Below are positions 34,716-51,302 of a stretch of 64,000 nucleotides of DNA, piece after piece; positions within the stretch are counted from its first letter, which is position 1; each line of letters begins with the position of its first letter. This DNA is from Patagioenas fasciata. Lineage: Eukaryota; Chordata; Aves; Columbiformes; Columbidae. Made by a program: the position numbers and the translations under genes. The notes beneath the pieces were generated by a model. It was not told where the DNA came from and did no database searches. It worked only from the letters and a program-made list of their open reading frames with translations. The stretch is from the NCBI RefSeq assembly GCF_037038585.1, contig NC_092521.1, positions 53,390,398 through 53,454,397 of the forward strand. The letters run 5' to 3'.

Positions 34716-37700
34716 CTGGTGACAGAGAAAAGAGCAGCAAACAAGGCGCAAAAGCAAAAGGACAAAAAGAAAACTGTAATTAGTTAATTTTCTTCTGTGA
34801 TGATAAATAATATATATATAAAATTATAAACAGTACTTTAACACCACAGTTTTCCACTGAGTTAAATGGTGTATGTTTCCATGCCACACATTGCAAGTAT
34901 TAGTTAATCAGGGTTACAGCTTAGAAAAGGCAGCTTCTTGATTTAGCATTTGTCTAGTCATCTGCAGCACAGGATTTACATGAGAGCCTTCATAGCTGTA
35001 TGTGCAGTTCCAGGTGCTGCCAGTTTCCACTTACTATAAGACTGGCTTCAGATCATAAGAAGCTTTCAAACAAGAAGTACATGGAGAGCAACAAAGAAAT
35101 GAGGGAATGTATTTCTAATACCAACACTGCTTGTGACAGCACTCCCGCAGTCGGGAGCAGACCTGAGGGGGACAGATGCTTCCCATCTGTGCCTTGGGCA
35201 ACCTCAGCAGCAATGATTAAAACCCTAAAGATTTAAAAACTCTGTGTGCCCAAATTCCTCCATTACAATATCAAAAAAAAAAAAAAAAAAGCTAGATTCT
35301 AAACCTAAACAAAACACATTCTGGTTTGAGGGGGCATAAATCTATATGCCAGCTGTTACCAATGGAAAACCATTGTACTAGCTTGATACCTACTCCAGCA
35401 GTTGGCTCCTCAGTGTGGCTCCCATCACTGCCCAGGCTGGTCTCTGCACAGCACTGCCTGCACCTCTGCCCACTGCAAGGTGGAGCAGGCAGTGCCAGGG
35501 GGGTGATCCCCTCCTGGCCATGCACCCTGCACCCCACCGTTTCGGCAGCACGCTGAAAGAAGGGAGCTGATGGTTTTGGATAGGCAGACCCTCTGCTCTC
35601 TCACTGGGGGTCTGAAGGGGTGCTGACCAGGGAGAGGTCTGTGCCCCACAGAGCCACATCTCCCCACAGTCAAAAAAGTGACTCTTTACCCATAGTGAAG
35701 AGGCAAAAATGTACTCAACACTTTTGCTAAACCTCCTACAGCAATGCAAAGAATATCAGGTACCAATAAGCAGGCTTTGCTTTGATACATTGCTTGTAGG
35801 GCATTCAGCCAGTCTTTAAGGTCATTCAAGGATACAAAACTGTTAGGGAGGTGAGTCAGCAAGAGGGGTGCTCACCCCTAGCTGTCCGTCACCAAACATG
35901 GTCCCTGTGGGCAGCCATGACTGCTGTTTAGAAGGACAACAATAGTCATTGCCACTAAAATACCTCAGTACAACAGACTCGCCATGATGCTGATGGACTT
36001 ATGTTTTGGCTGAAGTCAACTAAGTGCACTTGGCTGAAGAGGCACGTTGGCTCTGCGACCAAACCCTAAGTGCTCCATCCACCACACATCTCCCTGAGAA
36101 GCTATAAAAAGCATTTCACTCCCACTGCCTCTCCCAGCTCCCCAGGGCACAATGGCTTCAAAGCCAAAACAGCATTTGACTGTACAGGCTGGTGCCAAAT
36201 CTGAGCCAACAAGCAGAATTCAGGCACCCATTGCACCAATGTTAGATCCTAAGCCTAATCTTTACCAGGTTAATGTAACTACTCCTACATTTATACAGTC
36301 CTAAAATGCCATTCGGCCCTTTGAAGGCAATGGTAAGGCTGATGTAGCCCCCGGTGAAAATGAGTTCGACACCCTTGAGGTATACTAACAGTAGGAATAG
36401 GATTTAAGCCAAATATTTACAAGGAAAAGCTCCTTCCCCTCCCCTTAATATTTTGCTTCTCTCTCTTCTTTAACCAGAACAGCTAAAAAGCCAATCTATC
36501 AGTACAGGCAACCAAAACCAAACCTAACTTCAAACTGCTTATAAATGTCTTCTTTATGGGCTTAATGTAGTACGCTCAAGTCAAAATTTAATGCTGATGG
36601 ACTCAAGGCTTTATGTGAGCTGAACACACAGAACTTTCCTTTATATTGTAGAGGCAAAAATGCCAAAGTAAATTTATTCTTTGCTATTAAAGACTATTCA
36701 CTTATTGACATCTTTGCAGTGTTAATATTTAGAATAACTTCTGGTACTTAAACATATGGATAAAACAAAAGAAAACATCTTAGTGGAGAAGTTGGAAACC
36801 TACCTATAAAATGTATAAATCCTTAAAAAGGAATTTGATGTCAAATTTGTCCTGTGATTCTTGAGACCCTAGTCTCCTTATAATAAATGATGAAAGTATT
36901 AGCAGGTTTAGTGGAAGAAGGACTGATATCTCCTATAGGCTTATAGAACTGAAGGTCTATTAGTGGGTAGTTTAAACAGAACCCACCTCTTGGCAAGTGG
37001 GGGCAGATAAAAATCATTCATTTATTCTTGTATAAGTACCATCAAAATATTATCTTAAAACTATCTTTGAGTATTTCTAGGCATATATAAGAAACAGATG
37101 ATCTTTGAAATGCAGCTGATCTCTCCATTGACCTAAATTAACAAACACTTGGGACAAAATTAGTTTCTATCATCTATTTTCTGCATATTTGATTTTCGTC
37201 AATGTTTCTCCATTCAGAAACTAATGGAGTTTCAACAAGACTCTAGTTTTCACAGAGACTATTTTTAACGCTACAATTACAGCACACACTTGGAAAACAA
37301 AATATTTTCTCATCTGAAATTTTCAGTAATTCAATCTGGTTTTGATTTTCGGTACCTTGATTGCAATTCTTTTTGAGGACTTGATCCTTTAGCTATGTAG
37401 CTCATTGTGGTCTTATATGACAAGAGTAGAAGTTCAGGTTCTAACATTTGCATGCCTGACAGTTTTGTTGGTGTAAAGGTATACAATAAGGCTTTTCCTC
37501 AGAAATTAAGAGGGTAGATCTTACCTGTTTAGCAAGTGCATTCCATAGTACACTTTCTGAATGATACTGTAGATTCAGTATTTCATATTTTGTTTTTCAA
37601 TCCTCAATGCAAAAGAAATGGAGGACATTTTACACCCAGTCCTTCCTGATTCTACCTTATTTCTCTTCGTTGACAGTCTCTAAAATTCAGTCTCTTCTCT

Positions 37701-38441
37701 GTCTCTCTGTTTGATTTATCCCTTCTTAATAACTCAGTGGATATAATGCATAGCCATGTCTGTACATGTATGCAGCAGTGGTGGGACTGGAGATGGTGAA
37801 AGATGAATCAAATTTAACAACTGAGCATAGAATCACCAAGAAAAACAGTTTTCTCCAACGCAAAAATTCAAATAAGGGAAGAAAATGCTTTTGTAAGCCA
37901 GGGAAAGAGAAAAAAACTTATAATAGTATATTAATATCCAAAAGTTAATAGAAAAAAAATACTAATTGAAAAACACACAAGGAACCAGAGCGTTATGGGA
38001 AGTAAATACAAAAAATACAATAAGTTAAAGCACAGAGCTACATACAAGAACACAGAACTATTTGGTTGCCTTGTCAAAAAAATGATGCCCATACTGAAGT
38101 TAAAATATGGCTGAAGACCAAAGGAGCAAAATGTGCACTGTGAGGCTACTTTTGGGTACTTCTAAAGAGCTCTTCAATGCTATGTAAAAACCATTGTGCT
38201 GTCAAACAGATTTACTTTTCAAAGAACAGTCTAAGGCAGGAATTGGTTTTTACAACAACACAGAAAAGGAGAAAGAACTATAAAAATATAGATTCAAGAC
38301 ACATATATACAGATACATACAAACGTGTATGTCTCAATTTCCTTTCACTGAACTAGGAATATTCTCCCTCCCTAACAGTTCTGTGTTTCTCCGAGTGCTT
38401 TCCAGGCAGGTCAGTTTAATATAAAAACCTCAACACTCTAC
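34716..38441 (-). other. EPB41L3: Intron of 3.7 kb
   Basis: No exon is recognised. A GC-richer block at about 35370-35660 and an A run at 35273-35291 stand out. Open frames in the block are short and without family match. Confidence 0.6.
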
Positions 38442-38662
38442 CTTGGTGTCATGGCGTATTGCCGAGACGGGGGTGACTTCCTCTGCTCTTTTCTTTTTGC
38501 CCTCTTCATCATCTTTCTCTTCTTCTGCCTTTTTCTCTGGAGTCACAGTGGTTATCAAGTTGGTCTGAGAGATGCCCTTTGTTGTGGCGTACTGGCCAGT
38601 ACCAACCTCTGCAGCAGACACAGAATCCTTCATGTACATTTCATGGTTTTCATTCACTGATG
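38442..38662 (-). CDS. EPB41L3: EPB41L3 221-nt exon with alternative acceptor
   Basis: The exon begins after gcttttag with ASVNENHEMYMKDSVSAA, then EVGTGQYATTKGISQTNLIT, TVTPEKKAEEEKDDEEGKKK and RAEEVTPVSAIRHDTK, ending AAG|gtagag. An internal acceptor CTGCTGCAG at 38609-38617 would trim exactly 54 nt (18 codons) and join GLY-GLU-VAL directly. Both versions keep frame and both are known in mammals as far as I recall. Lys/Glu-rich and probably disordered. It starts in phase 1 and ends in phase 0. Confidence 0.95.
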
Positions 38663-40780
38663 CTAAAAGCAAATATTTAAAGAGGGAAAGTCTGAAATAG
38701 CTTTTGCCAAGAAGCTGCGTCAAATTAAAGAGCTGGGTTAGTAAAACATTCAAGATATTGCTGAAAACAGAACTATGTCATGTTTCAAAAAACCAGAAGC
38801 ATGTGCATACATTTAAATAAACTGTTTACTTGAAATAAAGCTTGTAGCTTTTATATGCATAAACATATATTATGGATGTGTATACACACATTACTGTAGC
38901 TAATGTGTGCATTACACAATCGTTAAATGTTAGCAAGCCATTTAAAGTGTTACTGTAGTAAAACATCAGAAAAAAATCAACATGTTGCCACAGTTATCAG
39001 GCAGGAAACATAAGGAAAACCAGCTATGACATCAGCCATGGGGGTGGAAGGGTTTTTTTTTTTTTTAAATCTGTCAGAATATAACAATGCAGATCAAATG
39101 CATGGTAAGTAACATGCTGCATTGCAGGAAATGACAATATTGAAGTAACACAAGAATAATATCTGAGAATAAAGAAACGGAATCTTTGTATTATCAAGCA
39201 TTGAAGTCTGCAAGTTAAGTGAGCTCATTATCCTAAAAAAACCTGGGAAGTGATGGCATTCAATTCAGTGGATGAAACCAGAATATTTTAGGATGTAAGC
39301 ATTTGATAATTCAGAAAACTTAAATATGTATAAATGAATTTGAAAAAAATAGTAAACTTACAGATAGAATGTAATCAAAACATTCATGTTTATCGATACC
39401 CTGCTCTTCACTGTTGTATAACTAATTTCTAAGTCAATAGGACTATTCAAATTTATAAAGTTATTTGGATCTGTAACAAATGACAGGGTCAGGATCACAG
39501 CGTAATCACAATGCAGAATGTTACAGCCACGTTTGCATTATAGTAACAACATTAGTGACGAAATCGTAAGCATTGATTAGAAAAACTCTTTTCCCCATTT
39601 GCACTTACACAAATTAACATCATAAAACCCTTGTGGAGTCTAGCAAATGCTAGGGAAAAGTGTTTCAGAGATCTTGGCTCTTGGGAATGAGCTTAGGAGG
39701 TGAGAGAAAGCAAAGGGAGCAGAGGGAGACATCTTGTTTAGATGTTACAAACAACGCAGAAGGATAATTTCTGCTTTGAGACATGCACAGCAATCAGGTC
39801 ACCAGTTGCTTGGTAACAAGCAAGAAGCACATCAGAATTAGAAGATTCCAAAATAATTAATGACAAGCAGCACCTTTAGGGGGAGAAAAGAAGGCTTGTC
39901 ACTAGTACTTTCAAATCAAAGCTTCTCCCCCTCCCCACCATCAGTTATACTCATTGCAATTTGTTTGTGATATTCTGCAGGGGAACTAACCTTTTTTTTT
40001 TTAAAAAAAAAGAACTGCAGCAATTCTGAATTTAGTCTCAGTCCTTTTTTTCCACAAAAATAAGCTACAACCTCCTTTCACTCAACAGCTGACAACAGTA
40101 ACAGCTGACAAATCAGCTGAGACTCTGAATCAGAGGCTGGTTTCACTTAAGGGAGCAGCAGAACCGCGACCTTTGTGAATCACAGAGAAAGAGCAGAGGA
40201 GGAAGGACATACTATAAACCTGCGTATGTTAGTCTCTATCTCAAACCTTCAGAAGTCATGTACGGAAAAAAGCCTGCTAGCGCTCATCTGACTAGGATGC
40301 AAGGTAATTGGAAGCAAGTGTTATTACTCAATCAAGGGAAATAATTCATTTACAAATTTTAACATATACTTGAATGAAAAACCTACACAGGAAAAAAAGC
40401 CAAGTTAAACAAAAACCCGAACAGTTACTCATGCAAACCGTGAAAAACCATTGAAGCCTGAGTCGCTTGGGCAAGCAGGTCCAGGTATCCTGTCCTTCCC
40501 CAAAGCAGGGAAGTGCTTTGCAGGTGTAAGGCCAAGGAGACAAGTTCCACAAAGAGTGGGCTCCCAAGGACCTCATCCAGGCAAACACTTTGTAAGGACC
40601 ACAGGAGGACATTTAGCACAGTATTTCTCTGCATCCTCCCCTAGCCCTGCAGTGAATGTGCAGGTACTTGCAGCCCCCACCCAGGTGATGCTCAAGGAGA
40701 AGACAAGAAGTTTATACCTGATCTAAAGCAGTGACCACCATGATGATAACTTTTGACAAAGTCAATTGAGAGGACCTTAC
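38663..40780 (-). other. EPB41L3: Intron of 2.1 kb
   Basis: AT-rich and without recognisable exon or mobile element. Homopolymer runs occur at about 39053-39065 and near 40000. Confidence 0.65.
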
Positions 40781-40956
40781 CCCCATCTAAGCTGCGAGAC
40801 ATAGTATAACGTTTACTAGAAGACCGCTCGAAGTAAGGTGCGGGACGGTCTATGAGGGCGCTTGCTCTTCTTGTCTGTGCCTGCGTCCGGCCGCTGTAGC
40901 GAAACTTGGAGCCCAGCGTGAGGAACTTCTTTGGAGGTGCTTCTGGCAGGAGGAGC
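40781..40956 (-). CDS. EPB41L3: EPB41L3 176-nt exon, FERM-adjacent region
   Basis: It encodes [20 protein letters not shown] then [20 protein letters not shown] and [18 protein letters not shown], between gttttag and gtaagg. It closes the F3 lobe and contains the FERM-adjacent (FA) region, whose RRAS motif is a basophilic kinase site; phosphorylation here regulates 4.1 proteins. Almost identical to the mammalian protein. Starts in phase 2 and ends in phase 1. Confidence 0.98.
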
Positions 40957-41093
40957 CTAAAACACACCAAACAGTGCACTCGTTACACTCCCTCCAACAA
41001 TAATCAGTCCATAATTACTGCAGAGGAGACGAGACAACTGTTGGGTATCACTCTCCATCATAACCCGTGCCTCATGGGTCTGCAGCTAAATGG

Positions 41094-41762
41094 GAATCTG
41101 TCCTGGTTTTGTTAAAAACAAGTTTCTCTTTCAGTGAATTTGCCTGTCAGCTAAAGCCTTCATGTTAGCTGCATTTTCCTGGAGAACCCAACACATGTTT
41201 TGGTTAAACCTAGCAATGGAATGCAAACCTATTGATAAGCATGGATGGACATCTCGCGAGAGGGGCAACGAGAAACTGATGTCCGAGAGACTGACCAACG
41301 GTGTATAACATTCCATTCACGTGAATACTTCTTATAAAAGTGGGAGATCACGAGGATCTCGTCCCTTTGCCTCTCTTTCCCTTTTTTCCTCATGGCTGAC
41401 ATTAGGAGAGGACCTTGCTGGTCGTCCCTGCGAACTGAGGCCAGTGACAGACTGAATCCAGCTCCGGTTGGCTGCAGAGTCTAATCCAGGACTTTGGGTG
41501 CTGGCTCTGCAGTTGCTGAGACTTACAAGATTGGTTTTGTATATTTTGTATTATTTTCTCTATTCTTATTAGTAGCATTAGTAAAACATCTTTAACTTTT
41601 CCAACTCTCTTCTCTCTGTCCTTCTTTCCCTCCCGATCGCCTGTCCTGAGTGGGAAGGGGGGAGAGGGAGGGGCAAAAGGGGGAAGTTGGGGGGAGAGGA
41701 GGTTACCAACACATCTGCCAGGGTTTGATTGTCACCCCGCAATCCTAACCCACGACAGAATC
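41094..41762 (+). mobile_element. Solo LTR with 5-bp target-site duplication
   Basis: The LTR spans 41099-41757 (659 bases), opening TGTCCTGGTTTTG and ending AACCCACGACA. It is flanked on both sides by the same five bases, GAATC (41094-41098 and 41758-41762). A TATAAAAG box lies at 41333-41340 and an AGTAAA at about 41580, followed by a long G/A-rich part. The TG...CA ends and 5-bp duplication fit an ERVL or ERV1-type element. There is no second LTR or internal sequence, so it is a solo LTR formed by recombination. It is antisense to EPB41L3. Confidence 0.9.
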
Positions 41763-41837
41763 AAAGGATGCCTCTCATGCAGCATGACAAAACTGCTTAG
41801 CTAATAAATTTGAAGATCTGAATTCTTCATAACAGGC

Positions 41838-41931
41838 AGTAGAATCATACAATAATTTTGGTTGGAAGAGACTCTCAATATCATCGAGTCCGACCCCACA
41901 CTTTGCAATCATGTCCCTATGCTAGGCAGGC
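41838..41931 (-). mobile_element. CR1 3' tail joined to an 18S rRNA fragment
   Basis: The plus strand begins AGAATCATACAATAATTTTG then GTTGGAAGAGACTC and ATCATCGAGTCCGACCCCAC, the reverse complement of the CR1 3' end. The approximately 35 bases next to the rRNA part are not clearly CR1 or rRNA. No target-site duplication is visible. Confidence 0.8.
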
Positions 41932-42163
41932 CTGGGCGGGTTTTGGTCTGATAAATGTACGCAACCCTGGAGGTCAGCACTCGTTAGCATGTATTAGCTC
42001 TAGAATTACTACAATTATCCAAGGAACAGGAGAGGAGTGACCAAAGAAACCGTAACTGATTTAATGAGCCATTCACACTTTCACTTTACCGCCCGTGTGT
42101 ACTTGGATATGCATGGCTTAAGCTTTGAGACAAGCATATGCTACTGGCAGGATCGATCATGCA
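41932..42163 (-). pseudogene. 18S rRNA 5'-end pseudogene fragment
   Basis: Read on the minus strand it begins near 18S position 1 and runs CCTGCCAGTAGCATATGCTT, then GTCTCAAAG, AAGTACACACGGGCGGTA, AATGGCTCATTAAATCAGTT, TTCTAGAGCTAATACATGCT and CATTTATCAGACCAAAACCC. This covers roughly the first 225 nt of 18S rRNA, then stops at the CR1 tail. There are many scattered substitutions; I judge identity to be about 85-90 percent by eye. It is not part of an rDNA unit and cannot be functional. Confidence 0.95.
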
Positions 42164-43282
42164 TATCGCTCAGTCCCTTCCTGCTTGAAAATCAGATTTA
42201 TTATTTTCTAATCACCAAAGGAAAAAAGAAGATGTTCCCTTGTATCAGGGATTCTGGTCTGGACTGAGATACAGACAGATCTCTTATACTTCTAATTTAA
42301 TGTGGTGCTGCTCTGTTGAGGACAGAGCCAGAACAGATTTCCAGTGAATGCAGGGCAGTTTTCATTAACAGTCATTTTTCAGGTTAGAGCCTTCCCACCA
42401 TTTGTATTTTGGCTACAAGAATTTGCTGAAGAACTCATTCTCCTGCTATGGAGTTTATGCTATAGATATTGATTTTCCATTAAAAATCAGAAAACACCCA
42501 AAAAATGCACACTCAGTTTCTTTTTGCATCTTTAGCTACTAAGACTGCATTTCATATGAACATACAGACAGCTTGAACCAATATTTTTAAGAAAGGAGAG
42601 CAATTGTTGAGTGCTCCCAAGCACCTTGGAAGGGTTTTTTAAGTGATGGATGGCCTTTCACACCGTTGAAAATCTCACCCTTTTGGGTTCCCATTGCTCG
42701 CTGACTATCTCAGCACAAACTAATTACAGCATTTATTCTACTACCCCAAATTTCTCTCAGGTCTTCTTAGATCTCAACAATATAGCTTCAAAATCCCTCA
42801 GTAATACAAAAATTACAGCTATCAATCAGGTATTCCGGGTTACCAAAAACCCCACCACTGACTACTGTCTGTATTTTCATATGTAATTAAATAAAAATCT
42901 TTTTTTTTATTTTTTTTTTTATTCTCTTATCTACATCCCCCAGTAACTTTCCATATAAGTTATTCTCCCTATACAAGCTCATGTGCAGCAGAGTCTTTCG
43001 TCTCTTTAATTATAGTGGCTGATAATATCATGGCACAGATAGAGCAAAACGATTAATTTGGACCATATGGTGATTTTAAACATTCAGTATCTGTCTGAAA
43101 TAGTATGAATAATTTGGGTGAAATAGTTCACATTTTGAAGAAGCAATAACCTTTCATTGTCTGCTCAGAGATAGCTCATGATCAAAAAGACAATTTGACT
43201 TGAAGGGTTTTGTCTCTGCTGACAGAATTGATCTTTTCTGTTGCATTTTATATCACACCTTTAGGAAAAAAAATCCACATAC

Positions 43283-43380
43283 CTGAAAAATGTATGGTGC
43301 TCAACGCACACTTTCCATAAGCGCTTTGCAGCACGATGATTTGGCAACTTAAACCCAATGGTGCTTTCAAACTGCTCAAA
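43283..43380 (-). CDS. EPB41L3: EPB41L3 98-nt exon, FERM F3 lobe
   Basis: It encodes [20 protein letters not shown] then [12 protein letters not shown], between tcctacctag and gtatgt. This is the end of the F3 (PTB-like) lobe, including its C-terminal helix. Starts in phase 0 and leaves 2 nt of the next codon. Essentially invariant in 4.1B. Confidence 0.98.
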
Positions 43381-45409
43381 CTAGGTAGGAAGAAAGAAAA
43401 AGTAAGTATTTGATGCCGTGCATTTATTTTCAGACAGTGTACACAGGTTCATCTTCATTTCCTCCGTCTGTATCATCTCATTGCAAGAGTGAATGTATAT
43501 GGTCAGGTATATAACCACATATATACATATTCTACAGACTACTGGGGAAGAAGCTGAGAGTGATAATCAAAGGCAACCTTTGAGGATAGTTTTTGGGGCT
43601 AAACCGAGACAATGAACAAGAGGTTTTTGATAGTGACAGTGATGTTTTATGCCCTATAGTAACAAAGAGATCAGATAGGACTTGGGAGACTTCTGAGAAA
43701 AACATCATTTACATGTTTTAACCATATTGTTTTAACTTCACCAGTTTAAACAGTGGGAAGCCTGAAAATAGCCTGGAGGGGAGCAATAATCCCCAGGGAT
43801 TGTTCTGGTCTCACACAGCCTTAGATTAAGGGGATTTACAGTGAAAGAACTAGAGGCAGTAAATCACAGTCTTTTTAGCTAATTTATCTCCCGGGGAGGA
43901 TGAGGAAAAGACAGGTAATTGGAAGAGTCACCTGGGGATACTAAGAGACCTTTCTAGGTTGTGCTGCAGATTTATATTCCAGATGCAAAAGCTGTGGCAA
44001 CTACCAGCGCTGTAACATGCTGATGGCTACGTGCAGATAGCTGAGCAGGTGACACAGCGCTGCTGTGACCAGGGGAAGGTGGGCAGAAGGGCACCTGTAA
44101 GGAAGCCCGGATCTCTACAGGGAGCCAACCGAGAGAAACATGGCAGGAAATAGCAAAACAATAGAGATGATATAAGTGACACATGGGATGATGAATCACA
44201 TTATTGTTGGATGTGATTTGGAAAGAGACTGCATTGATTATTTTGCGTAAGGAACTATGGCCTGGTCACGGAATGTCACATACCAAGACCAGCAGAGCTC
44301 AATAGGACTTCAGTGGAGGAGAGCCTGAGTGTAGGCATGGGGAACATCAGTGGCTATTAATTTTATTTATTTATTTTTTTTTTTTAATCAAACTGAAGAC
44401 TGGGAAGTTGGTTACTAAAACTGTTTGGTGAGAGGCAGGAGATGCAGGTTTGTGGATTTTGGTTTAGGACTCTACAAAAGCCTCATGCCCTGAGGACAGT
44501 GGGGTGCCCCAGCAGATTTCCCAGGTGACTTATGAAGCCAGCACTGGAGACACTGGCTCAGGACTACCCACTGCATTAAGGGAGAAACACCAGTCCTCAT
44601 CCCAGTGATTCCTGTCATGCTGTACAGTTGCATACTCTAAAATATGTATGGGTCTTTCAATCTATCACAGACCGATTATTGTACCAGCACTTGAAATGGA
44701 GACATCCCTTTGCCTCTGATGACCCTGAACACCTGTGATTTTTTCCTGAGATTTATCACCTTATTTCTGGGTTAGTACATGTTCAACCCATGAGGTAGGT
44801 ATTTGCTATTCATCCGGCTGAGCCACGAGAGGGCACTCACTGTATGAGATTTCACATCACCTCCTGAGCCAGAACACGGGCTTCTGCGGGCCTGGGAGAG
44901 TTAAGACGCGTAGCTACCAAAAATGTGGAATGATGGATGCTTGACTCCATTTTTATCAGTCTCCAGGTTTCTATTCAGCCTCCAAATTGACTAGTCTGAT
45001 ACACTTATAAAATTTGGTATAGCCCATCTACATCTCTTAGTGGATAAGAAGAACAGATACTAATTTAATATACAACATGATGGTGGATAATGAGCACTCC
45101 ATGAATAAGAAATATGTTACTTAAATTCCCAAAGTATTCATAATATGGATGAGCTTTTTACATGCAGATGGTCATATTTATTCTTTATGTTAGTTCATGG
45201 ATGTAAACAGAAAAACACGAAAGAAGATTCTACCTGTATTTTAAATAAAGCATTTACCTAATCTTTCCTAAGAAAATCAGCACAAATTAAAAAATATAAA
45301 TGGAGAGGAATATTACATGGGTGTAAGACATGACAAATCAACAAACCAATGAGAAAAATGTTTTTTTTTGAGAAGGTTCATTCACTAAAGTGTGTCAGGA
45401 TGCCCCTAC
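43381..45409 (-). other. EPB41L3: Intron of 2.0 kb, nothing recognised
   Basis: No exon, CR1 tail or LTR is recognised. A T-rich run lies at about 44362-44388. Confidence 0.65.
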
Positions 45410-45562
45410 CTCTCCTGGTCGGATTTTGATGTAGAAGTTGTTCCTCTTGTAGGAAATTTTCAGAACCTTTGGCCAGGCAAATCTGTTTATTCTGAGTCTG
45501 TCTCGATATATTAAGAGACCACTTGCACAAACTCCTAGCATGATTTCTACTCCTTCAGAATC
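45410..45562 (-). CDS. EPB41L3: EPB41L3 153-nt exon, FERM F3 lobe
   Basis: Fifty-one codons, [20 protein letters not shown] then [20 protein letters not shown] and [11 protein letters not shown], between cttttccag and gtaggg. This is the beta-sandwich of the F3 lobe. Phase 0 at both ends. Confidence 0.98.
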
Positions 45563-49504
<3,942 letters not shown>

Positions 49505-49723
49505 CTGTGGCTCTTGTGCAGCTCGATCACTTTATCCTCCAGCTCTTTCGTGTGATTCGGTGCGAAGCGGAACTCGCTGACATAGTCGCTGCCATACTCA
49601 TCAGGATCGTAGTCACCGAGCTCCGACTGCACAGTGTAGGAGCCCAGCAGGGCCAACGTGACGAATGAGCAAGGCAGCCGACCCGAAACGATGTCGTCTC
49701 TCAGCTGCAAGCAGAGGTAGTAC
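49505..49723 (-). CDS. EPB41L3: EPB41L3 219-nt exon, FERM F2 lobe
   Basis: It encodes [20 protein letters not shown] then [40 protein letters not shown] and [13 protein letters not shown], between ccgttgcag and gtaggc. This is the acyl-CoA-binding-protein-like F2 lobe. It is GC-richer than its surroundings. Starts and ends with a split Arg codon. Confidence 0.98.
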
Positions 49724-51302
49724 CTGCAACGGACCACCAAGGCGGCTCAGAAAGTGATGCTCCTCAGCTCCATCTCAAGTAGCACAGCCCAAGGACTTCC
49801 CAGAGACCTTGGCTCCTCTGTGAATTTGCAGACAATACCCAAGCCCAAAAGTTTTCAGGAGTTAACAAGGATATTATTAATTAAAAAACAAACAAAAAAA
49901 CCCCACAAACCAAACCCCACTAAACCAAAAAGACAAAACCAACCAACTAAACAAAAAACCCACAAAACCCAACAAACCTGAACAAAGAAAATGCAAAACA
50001 AAACCAAACAACACCAAAATAAACAAACAAACAAAACAAACCCAAACCCAACCCTTGCCTAAGGGTAGAAATGCCTAATTTATCTTTATAAAGTCGCATA
50101 GAGATTTCTTAATAAAATAAGTTATTACTTTGTTTAGTGACCTAGATGGAGAATTACCATTAAACATACCTGGCTTCTATCACAGATCACAAAGATATAT
50201 AGCTACCTGATAATACTTTTCTTTAAGGAGAAAAAATAATCAAAAGAGGCAAGTACTCTTCATCAAGGGTTAGCCAAACTCCAATTCATTCAAAAAACGT
50301 GAGTTGTCTCTTTAGCAAACTGTTGAGCTTTCTCAAAAAAATACATTTAAATAGTAAATGCTGTTAAAACCACAGTGATGAACAGTTCAGGAGGTCACCA
50401 GATAGAAGAAAACAGAAAAACGTAAAGTGTGTTGGCTTGGTGGTGAAGGCATGGAGTTCTCAAGGGAGATTTGAGGACAACAAGAGGAAACAAACAATCC
50501 TTTCTTTTGGAAGACCTCTCTTTAGGTGGGAACTCCTGGTACGCTGTCTTTCTGCACAATGCCTAGCAAAGGGGAAGACTGATCTAAGCCAAAACTTTCA
50601 TGCTACCTTTCAAACAACAAGTAGTTCACAAAGCAATGAAGGTTAAAAATATCCACAGGTTGCAAAATGTTACAAGAGGCTAGGGAACAGCTTGCCAATG
50701 GCACAAAACTCATAATGGCTCCTTATGCCAAGGAGGAAACCAGGTGAAGTTTTTGTTGGTGGTGGTGTTTTTATGGGTTGCGCTTGCAATCTGCACATAA
50801 AACCAGAAAGCAAATGTGCAGATTGCAGAGCTACCTGACTTGGATAGCAGGGAGCAGCCATTCATTACCACCATATTCCCTATACCATGCACATTTACTG
50901 CTTACCTTGTCAATTGACATATAAAATTTACAAGCATGCTTATTCTCATCCCACTTCTTTCCTTCCATGCTTACGATTATACCAACAATAATAACTTGTT
51001 ATCGCTGGCAAAACTGGGCATTGGGCATCTTTGTAAAAATTAAAATCAATGTTCAGGAATATGTACATTGGAAAAGCCTAGATTTAGGGTTAAATTATAG
51101 AAAATACTCTTCTTAGCTCAGGGGGCAGACACTGTTCACAGTGTCTTCTCTGCCAAAGGATCACATATTTTCCATAAGCTCATAAGAAAATGGAAGTCGA
51201 GGGGAATACAAAACATTTCTTTTCTTGGATAATTCAAATATAAGTGCTAACAAGTAGGGCTACTTAAGCCCCTTCTAGAAAGGTATTTGATGTTTTAAAT
51301 AC
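49724..51302 (-). other. EPB41L3: Intron with an A/C-rich tract
   Basis: The tract at 49886-50058 is the only clear feature. No exon is recognised. Confidence 0.65.
49886..50058. repeat. A/C-rich low-complexity tract
   Basis: About 170 bases of AAAC/AAACC-type units, almost without T or G on the plus strand and T/G-rich on the EPB41L3 transcript, 160-335 nt upstream of the 219-nt exon. Confidence 0.85.

Larger units (their letters stand above)
40957..43282 (-). other. EPB41L3: Intron holding a solo LTR and an 18S-CR1 chimera
   Basis: This 2.3-kb intron contains two mobile-element-derived objects, 80 bases apart, described separately. The remainder (42164-43282) is AT-rich without a recognisable feature. 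Confidence 0.8.

Noticed and set aside
49754-49981. Lys/Pro/Thr-rich open frame
   Set aside because: It is a translation of the A/C-rich low-complexity tract in an EPB41L3 intron.
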